64,000 nucleotides of DNA from Amanita rubescens (Eukaryota; Basidiomycota; Agaricomycetes; Agaricales; Amanitaceae): positions 1 to 64,000 of the forward strand of contig WION01000146.1 of the NCBI GenBank assembly GCA_015039365.1. Direction: 5' to 3'. Below the pieces are notes generated by a model. That model was not told the DNA's origin, ran no database searches, and saw only the letters and a program-made list of their open reading frames with translations. A program made the position numbers and the translations under genes. Positions 43,293 through 55,764 of this stretch are shown piece by piece. Each line of letters opens with the position of its first letter. Positions within the stretch are counted from its first letter, which is position 1.

Positions 43293-44543
43293 ATGACTTC
43301 TCGCTGCGTCGTCCGCGGTTCGATAAGCAAAGTGTTTGGATCTTATCATCATCATCGTGTTACTGATTCAATGTGTCATTTTAGATATTGACGAAGCATT
43401 TTATGGTCTGCTCCATTTTTTTTAATTTTATATACTCAACTTAACTTCTACAGTCCAATCTATCTCACGTCCAGGTGAGACTGTATCGTCCCTCGATTAT
43501 AAAAGGCGCATAGGTGGAAAAGGTGCAAATCAAGCAGTCGCTATTGCACGAGCGGGAGGTGCAGTTGATTTTTATGGTACCATAGGAAAGGATGGAGAAT
43601 GGCTCAAAGCCGAGTTGAAAAATCATGGTATGAACATCGACGGCATCATCATCTCAGAGGTGGGTATACATTTTTCGTGATCAACGAAATGACTTGGAAC
43701 TTCTGACGTAGGAGTCTACTGGTCGCGCTTTGATACAAGTAGCCGATAATGGCGAGAATTGCATCGGTAAGTACTACGGGTACCTTTTGGTTCAATCTGA
43801 CCGTAAATATCAGTCTTGTTTCCCGGTGCAAATCATAGCCAACGTCACGAGGAACGGTTTGATGATGTGTCTGACGATCACCACTTTCCCGATGCCACAC
43901 ATTTATTGCTTCAAAATGAAATACATCCAAAATCGACCCGTTACGCTGTGGAGCATGCACGGGGCGCAACCACCATTCTCAATCCATCCCCTCTTCCATC
44001 CCACTCTCAATTGAGAGCATTTCCCTGGATCCTTGTCAATTGGCTCATTGTGAATGAAGGAGAAGCGGAAGATCTCTTTCGAGCCGCTGCTGATCAAGAG
44101 ATTGAGAGTTGGTCAAGCACAGAAGAAATGTTGCGAATGATGTCTGCAGTGCCGTGTTTCAGAAAAACAAACATCGTATGCACTCTTGGCGCTCGCGGTG
44201 TCATGGCCATCCTACCTGATCCCGATGAACCTTTTGTCACATACGTTCCCGCTGTGAAGCTGGAGACTGGCGTGAACGACACTACAGGAGCTGGTGATTG
44301 TTTTACAGGTTACTTTGTAAGAGGATTGATGAGGTTTGGACCCAATTCAAAGTTCAGAAGTGGGATAACGGAGAAGGACATTGAAGATATAATCAAATTT
44401 GCAGCGCAGGTCAGTCTCATATAGCTTCTTTTGAACGTGAATTCTTTCTTATCGTCAAACAGGCTGCGGGGATTTCTGTCGAGAGACCGGGGGCGATGGA
44501 TAGTATACCTTTTTTTTATGAAGTTGAGAAGAGAGCTAGTTAG
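43293..44543 (+). CDS. RBK1: ribokinase (PfkB family)
   Basis: Phosphorylates D-ribose at O5. Starts MTSRCVVRGSI at 43293. To restore the family sequence SINIDEAFY, exon 1 must end at ATA-A with the unusual donor GCAAAG and resume after TTTTAG (about 43384). A second intron ends TTCTACAG before VQSISRPGETVSS. Then come GGKGANQAVAIARAGG (signature 1), GTIGKDGEW, VNEGEAEDL, CTLGARGV and DTTGAGDCFTGYFVRG (signature 2, with the catalytic Asp). The last exon encodes AAGISVERPGAMDSIPFF and ends at TAG 44541-44543. Length and order match fungal ribokinases. Confidence 0.88.
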
Positions 44544-44690
44544 GGCCACATATGGCTAGCACGTCGATAGCGGCGTCCTTACACCGCGATAATCAGCACG
44601 GAGATTGCCGATTGGTTGATGGCCAAGAGCTTCCAGATCCAGCTAACATATGCCAGTGCTTAATATCGTCTAACATTTTATCCTTGAGCC

Positions 44691-46193
<1,503 letters not shown>

Positions 46194-46278
46194 ATATTGA
46201 ATACTTTACGTAGGATATTATTGTAATGTTAGATTATGCAAACACGGACAAATCACTTTACTGACTTTAAGCGTTCAC

Positions 46279-48532
46279 ATGCCCCCGCTTGGGAGTCGTT
46301 CCGTGACGAGATTCACTGCTCGACACGCGGGTTCCATCTTCATTGCCGTCGTCATCTTTGTCTTTATTCGTGCTGGTTTTTTTGCAGGTCACAATAATCC
46401 CGACTCAATTCTGTATCATGTTCTCAAACACTCTTCTAATGGGCCTGGGTGGCTTTCAAAGCCCATCGTTCCTTCGGACAACCAGCACGCCGTGATACAA
46501 CATCCCATTCCTAAACTCATGGAAGATGCAGAAGCAGAGTTCAAGAAGAAACTCAGTTCACAGAGTAAAACGCTAAAGGCGGCCGTTGCAGAGTACAAAC
46601 GAAGATACAAGAGGAACCCTCCTAAGGGTTTTGACGAATGGTTCAAATTTGCACATCAAAACGACGTGAAAATGATTGACGAGTATGATGGTCTCATGCA
46701 AGATTTAGAGCCATTCTGGGAGCTTCCTGGCGAAGAAATAAGAAGAAGGAGTAGACAGGTGCGTTCGCACCATTGGCGCCTACATACAAATTTCTAACTA
46801 GTTATCAGGTTGCTCAGCTTTCTTCCATCGACTTGGTACGCATTGAAGGTGGCAACGCATCGGCAGTCAAAGTACGCCAGGACGACATATTTGATGACGA
46901 AGAAGCGAACGCTCGAGCACATGGCTTCCGACGCATGATAGAACGCGTTGCTCCAAAGGTTGTAATTATGACTCGTATCCTTTACCTTGTCAGCTCATCT
47001 GTCTAGCATCCTAGCTACCTGACATGGAGTTTCCTATCAACGCGAAGGCTGAAGGCCGTGTTCTCATTCCTTGGGAACACCGAATCTACTCCAATTTGAC
47101 AATCCAAAATTCCTCTAGTTGGTATTCTAAACATTGGCGTGTCTCTTCGCTTATTTCTCCGTAGGTGGGATTGAATCTGTGCTGGGTGGCCCCTTCAAGC
47201 CGGACTGGGGAAACGATGGCAACGTATGGGAAGCATGGCGCCGTACGTGCGGTTTGCAAAGCCCGGCCCGCCGATTATATTCGTCTTTGCGTAATCCGTT
47301 TGGCATGGAAGCTAACCATCACCTTGTTGCTCCCGAACAAGGACCGGGAGGTGACTTCAGATTTGTCAAAGGGACGTCTGCAGTAGTTGATTTCTGCAGC
47401 TATCCTCACGCGCACTATATGCAAGGCCACTTTTTCTCGGACTGGAGAACCATACCTGCTTTATACCCTGTCTTTAGTCCCGCCAAGGCCAAAGGTTTCT
47501 CGGACATCCGTATCCCCAGCCATTATTATTGGGGAAGTACACCATCATATACTTATGGTTGGGATCCAGTAAATCTCGAGCTCAAAGATGTCGATCCAAT
47601 GGAGGTTCCGTGGGAGAAGAAAATCGATAAGATATTCTGGAGAGGCGCGACAACAGGAGGGGGCACCCATCCACCTGGATTCACGCCACGCTATCAGCGA
47701 CATCGGTTAGTAAAGTTGCATTGGTCAGCGATGGTGCATTGAAAAACTGTTTCTCAAGGTTTCTTCGTATGGCTTCCGATACATCTGACACGAATCGTTC
47801 CATTACATATGCGGATCCTTCATCCAGTTCAACGAATTTTGTAACGACACAAGTTCCCGTCGCGGAATTAAACGAAGAGATTATGGATGCTGCCTTCACC
47901 AAAGCAATGGCGCCAGAATCTTATCCCGGGGGGATGGAAGCCCTACAGGCTGCCCACAGATTCGGGGATGCTGTTCCGCTGGGACGACATTGGTCTTACC
48001 GGTATCTGATTGATCTAGATGGCATGAGTTATAGTGGAAGATTCATGGCCTTCCTGGCCAGTGATAGCGCCCCGGTCAAGTCAACGGTATACGAGGAATT
48101 CTTTTCCGACTGGATACAACCATGGTTAGTGATGTACCAATAAATTATTGTCCATCTTACGTGCAAACAATTTAGGGTGCATTATATACCATTGTCAATG
48201 TCGTACAAGGAAATATACAACCTCTACGCCTATTTCACTGGGCCAACGAAAGCAACTTTAGTAGCTGCAAATTCCACACTGGCTAATGTGCCACTTGGAA
48301 ACAGGCGTTCTGTAGAAGGTGATAAACGATTGAGAAGGATCGCGCGTGCGGGGAAACAGTGGAAGAAAACCATAGGAAGGAAAGTTGATATGGAAGGTTA
48401 GCATGGTATATTACTCGTCAAGGATCTATCTCATCTGAACCATATCTAGTTTACGTTTACAGACTCTGCCTGGAGTGGGCAAGATTGTGGGCGGATGATA
48501 GGGATGCCATGACATTTACACCGTGGATGTGA
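46279..48532 (+). CDS. CAP10-type glycosyltransferase family 90 protein
   Basis: Type II Golgi membrane protein. ATG at 46279 with N-terminal anchor AGSIFIAVVIFVFIRAGFF. Then comes the linker with KKKLSSQSKTLKAAVAEYKR and PPKGFDEWFKFA, a typical GT90 entry. Further downstream are IDKIFWRGATTGG, the RFLRMAS block, YRYLIDLDGMSYSGRF (donor-site region), WIQPWVHYIPLSMSYKE and a final exon EWARLWADDRDAM ending at TGA 48530-48532. Cryptococcal Cap10/Cap59-type relatives act in xylosyl transfer to glycans. The acceptor here is unknown. Six or more short introns. Exon joins near 46990-47140 are approximate. Confidence 0.88.
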
Positions 48533-48721
48533 ACATTGGACTGTTGGCTGTACTATTCGCTTTCCCTTCACGACTATGCATTTCGTGTCTTTAATTTTAC
48601 CCCGAGCAGTGATATATTACAAAGCGTCCTAGTTTGGCCATCCCTGAAAACACGTTACTGATGCATGGCTTATCGATAAAGCTTAAAAGTACTGCTAGAC
48701 GCTAACGTCTAAGCAGCCGAC

Positions 48722-50312
48722 ATGACCTATCCCTTGAACAATGCAGGCATATTGACCCCGCTGAGCCGAATGGCTTCTCCCACACTATCAGCTGGTATTC
48801 CAGCTCCTGACTACTCTACATCGCCCAGCGCCGGATCGTTCGGGTTCAGGCGAACTGCAAGCGTGAGCGACTTCCAGGTCGAGAAATCCAGGCACAAGAG
48901 GTCGAACTCTCAGGAGCGAGCTGGCTATGACGAAGAAGCCGTGTACCGAGAAAGTATTGCAAGGTTGCTCATTGCAAAGGCCGTACCATTCAGCATTAGC
49001 GGAAGAATGCCTGTGGATGCAAACGAGTTGATACTATTTTTCCGTACTAAAGTAAGTCACTACCAATAATAGTACCATCCCTCATCGTTTGGTTACTACT
49101 TCATTACTCTTACCTGCTGTTGACAGAGTGGAATTACGCATGCTTTAGATTTCCCGATTGATTTGGATTACGCGGCGCCGCCTGCGCTGGAGGCTTTGAT
49201 CGGCGCCTGCAGACCACATCAGACGAGCGACTCGAATGATTACGTCGATAGAGAATCATTGTTTTATCCAACAAACCTGCCATTGACCGTGTCCCTTGAA
49301 CTTGCTAATTACCCGATCTTGGATGCCATACGCGCTGGGTTTTTTCCGAGCCTCGAGCCGGATAAATACCTGATAGCCACGAGAGACAAGCTAGAAGTGT
49401 TGGTCAACGGGGGTAGAATGGGTGTCCAACCTAGGATGTTGAGGAGTGATGGAAGAGTGGCTACCATCGTCGTGACCCTGCCCGTGCGGTTTCGCGGTGG
49501 TGCGCTGGTAATTCAGAGCGAAGACGGTAGGGTCGAAAAGTACCATGGGAGAGGCGGAAAACCCGGAGACATCGAGTGGGTCGCGTTCTTGAATGAATGC
49601 GAATACGAAATGGAGACGGTCACGAAAGGATGCAGGATGACTGTATCCTACGGCGTGCATATCAAACCACATGGCTCTGCAAGTTTAATGGAACCGAGCG
49701 ACAACTTTTTGGACCTCATCTCTCCCATTTTAAATCTGTCGAGGGGAAGGAAGATTGCGTTTTATCTCAATAATGATTACGGAATCAATCCATCTGAAGT
49801 TCTCGCAGATTCGCTGGTTCCCAAGGTGTGCACGTCCTCCGATTCGGAGTCGGTTATACCAAATTTGTTCGTCTGATCATGTTATGTATCAGCTCAAAGG
49901 TGGTGATGCTCTGCTATACCACTCACTCAAGCTATACAAGCTGAGCCCGGAACTCCAATACACAGCAGGTGGTTATATCTGGCCCGTAGATCGCATTGTT
50001 GACCTGTTAGGTGACGTTGAACATTCGAGGCCAGCATTTCCAGGTAGCACGTCATTCTTCGTGGCACACAGGCCTTCGGACCAGGTGCCTATGAGAGGTG
50101 CTTTCAGTGTTTATTCGGATGCAGATGACGAGGAGATGGCAACCCTGAGAGCTCGTGTCGAGGCTAGCGGCGCAGTTCCCCTATCGGAGGCTGAGGTGAC
50201 GATCCTGAGCGAGCCTGCACCAGTAGCAGGAAGGGAGCGTGTATATTTCGTTTCTCAGGCAGACCTCGAGAAGCTGGTGGTCAACGTCTTGATTGTTATC
50301 TTTGTTCCCTGA
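48722..50312 (+). CDS. 2OG-Fe(II) oxygenase-like protein lacking the metal ligands
   Basis: ATG at 48722. Exons are 48722-49051, 49127 to about 49826, and about 49893-50312. The N-terminal 90 residues are Ser-rich. The core (about residues 200-300) aligns by pattern with a large fungal family of prolyl-4-hydroxylase-like proteins: a KLEVLV strand, then the position where H-x-D is expected, then ATIVVTLPVRFRGGALVIQ, WVAFLNECEYEMETV and GCRMTVSYGV. In active members the first site reads PH-x-D and the second CEHEV. Here they read PRMLRSD and CEYEM, so both histidines (and probably the Asp) are gone. The protein is best described as an inactive or repurposed family member. Function unknown. Confidence 0.6.
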
Positions 50313-50509
50313 TTGTTGATTTTTATATCAGTTGCTATTGTCTTGTTGTACTTTGACAGATACCTTCGAACCACCATGTCAATAAGAACTTCCAGAGTGG
50401 ATGTGGGGCTTTTTTAGAGAAGTTTAGCTCTCAGCTCATCAGGAATTCCCCCAGGAACTTGAAATAGACATACTTGTAGCGAACTTGGAGCAAATGAACC
50501 GAGCTCCTA

Positions 50510-50690
50510 TTATAAGAATTATAAGACGTGGCAAATTGCAGGACTGGGTACTAGTAGACTGGAAGCCCACGAGCAACTGTGACGCTATCAAGGGTGCAGA
50601 AGTATAATAAGAATTACATATAAGACGTGGCGACAAGTTGCGGGACTGGGTAGTAGACTGGAAGCTCGCGAGTAGTACCTGTGACCGGAT
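50510..50690. repeat. direct tandem duplication, unit about 95 bp
   Basis: ATAAGAATTATAAGACGTGG at 50512 is followed by CAGGACTGGGTACTAGTAGA. The second copy near 50608 has ATAAGACGTGGCGACAAGTT, then GGGACTGGGTAGTAGACTGG and again AAGCxCxCGAG. About 80% alike. Confidence 0.55.
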
Positions 50691-50759
50691 TTGTTGAGAT
50701 TGTCGGCGAGCGTCGGAACACTCCGCGCTCCGAATGAAATGACTGTAGAAGTCGTATAT

Positions 50760-50915
50760 AAGCGGAAACCGTGATGTAACTTATTGCAACAGGGAAGGGC
50801 ATGCTCGAATTTACTTTCCCGAATCCATTTTTCCGTTTGTTTCGGCAGATCGCCGACATTGTTTTGAAGATGTACCCCGGTCACCACTTATTACCAATCA
50901 ACAATTATTATTTTC
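50760..50915 (+). repeat. left arm of a 150-180-bp inverted repeat (partner 53530-53712)
   Basis: TATTGCAACAGGGAAGGGCATGCTCGAATT occurs here forward and at 53670-53700 in reverse complement. The similarity continues through TCAGCAGAT-type, GCCGA(C/T)(A/G)TTGTTTTG and ATGTACCCC words. Read on the arms' own strands both encode MLEF...QIADVVLQMYP-like peptides, so they may be remnants of one coding exon. Confidence 0.6.
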
Positions 50916-52277
50916 TCCTTGCCTTTTTCGAAATTTGAAAATGAAATGAAATTTGACAACGTCGAGGCTCGCGTGTACCGATAACGAATAAAGGTAGATG
51001 ACGAAAAGGTGGGTAGATGATGATTACTGTAATGAATCACCTCGACTAATTTGGAAAATTGGATCACATAGGCTGCCGGGCTAGAGCTCACAATGGACGA
51101 CGGCAACGGCTACAAGAGCCGTCTTCAGCGATCCGAGAGGATGGACAAGACAACAGACCTAGATGAAACGTTGCATAGAGCCAGAGGCTGTCGGCCTCTC
51201 TCGTAGTACAGCTCCACACAAATCAAGACACGAAGGAGACCCTAAGGGAGTGGAGAGGGCGCAGCTGCGCGGGGGCGGCCTCGGGACAAGGTAAGTCCTT
51301 CAATTCCACTTCCTTTATGTAAGTAATGTTCGTCAACCGCGTCGTATTAGTAGACACCTTCGTTCTTGAGTGGGCCGACGCGAACGGGATGGAATACAAC
51401 TGACTTGAGGGAGCGTGCGGAAGGATGCGGGTGAGCGGGGACGAGACGAGTTTGAGGACTTCGGGAGAGGGTATGTTCTCCGTCTCTTTCTTTCGTTTTC
51501 TCGCTAACCAGTTCTCATAGCTATATCTAACGATTTACGGGACTCAGAAGAGAGTCCTATAGGATCTTCTTGCCAGTTCGGACAACAGGCAAGACAAGGA
51601 CGACGGGGTGGACTAAGTCGTTCAGTGGGCCTAGACTGTATGCCAGTCTAGGCTACGTGTCGGCCTCTCACTCAGTCGATTCGAACCAGCGAAGAGGGTG
51701 CGGGTGAAAAGGAGACTATGGCTTCGTATGTCTCTAAGTTCTCCTTTCATTCTCCTTACTTCTCAATACTTATTGACTGTGGGACAGAACACCACTAGTG
51801 CGGTTTTCTCGAGTCCACAATGAGGTTTAGCTGGTGGATCAGAAGACTCAATGTTAATGTTTTCAAAGAGTAACTCTCTGTTGATTAGTGCCTCAAAACG
51901 AATCGTGTTGACTCGCCCGAGTCCCATGCCCTCCCACAAGAAGAGGGGAGTTTAGAATTAGGAGCGTGGATACTCGTGTCTCCTTTGAATTACTAAGGTA
52001 AGTTGTGAGTCCACAAGTTGAATCTAGTTGCTTTGTATCTTCATAATTTACAGATTTTACAAGTTTGGATGGCTCGGGATCACTGCGAAATCAGCGACGA
52101 GCGAGACGAGTGAGCGGTGACTGCGCCAAGGTTTCGCGGGACACTCATGGGTCGGCAAGTGACCCGATTCAGCCGATTCAGCTGTCGCTTCAGCGTCAGG
52201 CATCTTTCGAGCATGTTCGTCTTTATATCACGGTTATCACCTAACCAGTTGCTTGACATAGGTTTTACACACAAATT

Positions 52278-52965
52278 TGACCTTTAGACCAAAGACATTT
52301 GAGGATACTTCACTAGCCGACGCCATCAGGACACCTCTTACTCGAAATATTGGGACCAAATTTCCTGAGATTTACGACGAGATCACTGCAGCCTTCATCC
52401 ACGTCCCTGCCGGCGCTGACGGTAAAGTGACTGTACATCTGTCAGAATGACTGCTGATTGATTGTACTTAGAATGGATCAAAATCCGAGCGTACCCAATC
52501 ATGATGGATATCGCTTGTAGGGCAAGTAATAGAATGCTCGTTTGGCTACCGCTCTGTGAATATTCTTTTCCTGTGACATAGATAAATTCTCATGTCAGAA
52601 GCGCAGGTCGTAACCCAGACTATATAGAACTTAACAAGCAATTTACCGTCGATATTGTCAAGATGGGTAATCTCATCAATATATTTCCATCATTCTTGAA
52701 ACGGTATGTACTTTTTCGACAGGACTGTGAACATGCGCTTAGTACTGCTTAGAATCGTAGTGCGCTTTACGGATGTAGCGAGCGGCATCGAACGTGGGAT
52801 GAGACATCTAGGCCCTTTGATTAACGAGCGTCTGGAGCAAGAGGCACGATACGGAAAGGATTGGCTTGACAAACCTGTCAGTTGTTATTATCCGTAAAGG
52901 CTACTCATTCTCACCCGCTTCAGAGTGACATCATTACTTGGCTATTCGAGGTTTTCAATATTTCA
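52278..52965 (+). pseudogene. middle part of a second cytochrome P450 (broken, forward half)
   Basis: Spliced exons give AIRTPLTRNIGTKFPEIYDE, IMMDIACRASNRMLVWLPLC-like, CRNPDYIELNKQFTVDIVKM, LINIFPSFLK, RHLGPLINERLEQEARYGK and SDIITWLFEV. This is the B'-to-I-helix region of fungal P450s related to ent-kaurene-oxidase/GliF types. The I-helix, ExxR and haem loop do not follow, and the N-terminal part lies inverted just downstream. Confidence 0.7.
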
Positions 52966-53210
52966 AGGTGTATTACTTCCCTCACAGCACGCCGTAACGA
53001 AAGGACATCGTCCGAGGCTTGGCGAATGTCTTCTATTTTGTCGGGTCCGGAAACAACGATCATCCACTGCGCCATCATCGGCACTTTGAAAACAGATCCG
53101 CGGTGCTGTATCATTGCTTAGAATCCTGTGAGGCTTTCGGCGCACTATACTTTGTCATTTTCTTTCGGATATTTCAAAAACCGGTATGCTCCTATATATG
53201 AAGTCAATGC
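52966..53210 (-). pseudogene. N-terminal part of the same P450 type, inverted
   Basis: On the minus strand the sequence after a TATATAG acceptor reads GAYRFLKYPKENDK, two stops or a tiny intron, MIQHRGSVFKVP, WMIVVSGPDKIEDIRQASDD and VLSLRRAVREV. In this family these residues come immediately before the RTPLTRN segment that lies on the plus strand at 52300. The gene has therefore been split by an inversion with a breakpoint near 52965. Confidence 0.65.
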
Positions 53211-53529
53211 GCTTGAAGCACCAACGATTGGGATAGATTTTAGCTAAAAAATCACATCAGCTGAGCGGTGACTAGATTGCGCTATTACTTGATGTGTACT
53301 TTGAGATTATCCTTGATTTTCTTGTAGATAGTGGGGCCATAATATAATAATGCGAGGGATACAGATGTTATTCTTTATATGGAGGCTGGATAGTCATAGG
53401 GACCATTCCCTGCCAGGCTTTCGAGGACTCTGCAGAAATGTGGGCGGGCGTCAAGCAAGAGCGGCAAGCGCGCGCAGGTACTAGCAGCTCCCACATTATC
53501 ATTCTGTTAAATTTCTTTTTCCAAGTTCA

Positions 53530-53712
53530 AAAAGGCAATGTAAAATTATTATTATTAATTGATAATAGGTGGTGTCTGGGGTACATTTGCAAAACAACAT
53601 CGGCAATCTGCTGATGGTAATGGAAAAACAGTTTTCGGAATCTGAATTCGATGGCACGCAACGCGAATTCGAGCATGCCCTTCCCTGTTGCAATAGTAGT
53701 AACTAAACAGAG
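53530..53712 (-). repeat. right arm of the inverted repeat (partner 50760-50915)
   Basis: Reverse-complement match to the left arm. A minus-strand frame through it reads KGMLEFALRAIEF and QIADVVLQMYPRHHLL. It lies just outside the LTR region. Confidence 0.6.
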
Positions 53713-53866
53713 AACACGTGTTGCGGGCATCCCCTCATCTGAGACTTCTCTCGTCGTACCTATGCCCTCGGTTTACCTGCGGCTTATTTGTCGCTATTGT
53801 TGCAACTACCCGATCCTGTTACAAACATGGTACGGACTCCTACATTATGATTACATGACACATCGG
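53713..53866 (+). repeat. probable start of the 5' LTR of a second gypsy element, interrupted
   Basis: The sequence up to ATCGG at 53862-53866 resumes at 62354-62357 (TCGG) on the far side of the complete gypsy element. The resumed part contains a TATATAAA box (about 62569) and is followed by a gag gene, so the pair 53713-53866 and 62354 to about 62790 is read as one split LTR. Its exact left end is not defined. Confidence 0.45.
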
Positions 53867-54353
53867 TGAAACAATAAAGAGAAGGCCGACGTGGAACAGT
53901 GTTCGGCCAAAGGGGCTACGGAGGTCTGACCGATGTGCTTAAGTGCGATAGAGTGCCGAGAACGAAGGAGAAGGAACGGAACGGTGACCGAGTCACCGAG
54001 CGAGAAGGAGAACGGAAATCGGACGCAAGGGAACGAGAAAGAGAGCGGAAGTGAGACCGGCTGTATATTCGATGTCCAACTACTACAGACAATGCCGTAT
54101 ATATACTACGAGGACATGAGGCTTACCTGCGACGAGCCTTCCTCCGAGTCCGTTGGTCCGTGCGCGTCTAGGTGCCCCGTTGCGTTCGAATATCGCTCAA
54201 GTTGCGGGAATGGCCCTGTCGGAATGTGGCCGAAGGTCGTTGGCGCGAAGGTTTGACTTCGGAAGCTTCCGTGATGCGTGATGTGATGCCGAGAATCGGA
54301 ATGCGGTGCGCTTCGGTGTTCGGTTCCAACGTAGCCGGAACCGGCTCGTTACA
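53867..54353 (-). repeat. 3' LTR of the gypsy element
   Basis: 487 bp, identical to 61867-62353 as read. It contains a palindromic TATA motif GTATATATAC at 54097-54106, which could serve either strand. The plus-strand gene starts 110 bp beyond its right edge. Confidence 0.95.
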
Positions 54354-54463
54354 CCTCCCGGGGTCTTTTAATACTGACCTCCTGGTCAGGTCCGAGGAGA
54401 TAAGAGGGCGATAAGAGATAGAGGGGAGTGGAGGGTGGGTTCTTCTCTTCCTCTTCTACAATC

Positions 54464-55654
54464 ATGTCGGCCGTATCCGCAGGCGGTGGGAGCAGTGTCA
54501 CGAAGCTGATAGCGCGCAAGCTGGACAAGCACGTCGAGGCGTTTGGCGAGCGGTTGCTGGATGTGCCAGAGGGGGAAGTAAACTTGAGCAATGAGGGGGA
54601 TGTCCGGAAATGGCTAGAGCTGGCGAAGAACGACGTGGTGAGTAAGGGGTACGTTGTCGTTGGCGGAAACTAATCGTGTCCAGGAGAAGATCCGGACGTA
54701 TAGCCGGGAGCTTGCAGATGCGGGGTCAACGACAAAGCTTGTTTCAGTCATCACGGATGGCCTCGTCCAGTACGATAAGCTCGGCGTCGGTCTACGAGAA
54801 CTTAGTACAACGGTGAACCTGGCAAGGTCCTCCTCCGGGGCGAGTTTGCGTCCAGAGGACTCTGCGAGCCATATCAGTTCCGGTTCGGTTGCGCGAAGTA
54901 GCGTCCTAGAAAGGTCGTCGCATGCGGGTGCGCCTGCTGGCCGTCAAACTGTCCCAGAAGTGCCAGTCGTCGATTTCAAGAGACCTGCGCCGAGGCCTCG
55001 TACTACACGCAGTAAGGTCGCTCCGGCTGTCGGTTCAGAGTTGATTTCCCTTCAACAGGTACGTTGGTGATGGACTATGTCGCGGTCCCTCAGCTGATGC
55101 CCGAATCGCAGCGCTGCGAAACTTGCGTAAGGCTGAATAAGGCCTGTGTCTTCTCCGGTGACCATACGGCATGCGATCTCTGTCGAGCGAAGAAGGTAAG
55201 GTGCGCCATGCCCGGTGCGGATGCTCCTGTCGTGCGATCCTCAAGCGTCGCGTCGTCGGCTGCTAAGAGCATTCCGTCGTCTTTGGCGCGAGGTGTAGGC
55301 GCACTTGGGGTATCGGGCTCGTCGGTGAAGACGCCGTCTCGGTCGGATAAACGGAAGATCGAGGTTGGGAGTAGTCCGGAGGAGCAACCTCCGCGTAGGC
55401 GTAGCAAGACGGATCTGAAGGAGGCCGGTGACGTGGAGACGGGTTCTGAAGGCGGTTCGGGAGCGGGTAAGACGAAGGCGGGCTATGAGGATCGTATCGG
55501 CAGGCTGGAGAGGAAGCTGACGAGATTCCAGGACCTTTACAAGCGGTCGGTGGAGGACCTGCAGGCAGACATGAAGGAGCTAAGGGAGGAGATGGCCGAG
55601 GAGGTTCCCCAGGCGAAGAGCAAGGGCAAGGGCAAGGGCAAGGGCAAGGCGTAG
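54464..55654 (+). CDS. element-encoded Cys6 zinc-cluster/coiled-coil protein, opposite strand to pol
   Basis: Three exons (54464-54637, 54684-55058, 55094-55654) joined at clean GT-AG sites in phase give 369 residues. The N-terminal third is helical (LIARKLDKHVEAFGERLLDV, VRKWLELAKND, KIRTYSRELADAG). The middle has CETCVRLNKAC followed by CDLCRAKKVRC, that is C-x2-C-x6-C-x8-C-x2-C-x6-C, the spacing of a fungal Zn(II)2Cys6 cluster but with the basic half second. Then come a Ser/Arg/Lys-rich stretch, a coiled coil (DRIGRLERKLTRFQDLYKRS and on) and a KGKGKGKG tail. Both ends lie inside the retrotransposon, and the gene converges on pol with 110 bp between stops. It may bind nucleic acid, as its composition suggests. 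The role is unknown. Confidence 0.8.
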
Positions 55655-55764
55655 GATTCGGAGGACTCGGGTTCGGTGCTCGTCGCGGGCTCCTGTAATA
55701 AGAAGTGATTAAACGAATGTACCTGTACTTTGTAGCGAAAACTATATGCATATCCTCGGAGCAT

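Larger units (their letters stand above)
50313..52277. other. 2-kb non-coding accessory stretch with repeats and intron-like blocks
   Basis: No supported ORF. It holds a direct repeat (50510-50690), one arm of an inverted repeat (about 50760-50915), and a run of four donor-like sites (near 51292, 51474, 51728, 52000) each followed by pyrimidine-rich tracts. See the separate entries. Confidence 0.4.

Noticed and set aside
53933..54256. 107-codon ORF present identically at 61933-62256
   Set aside because: Lies inside the LTRs; duplicated because the LTRs are identical, with no domain.
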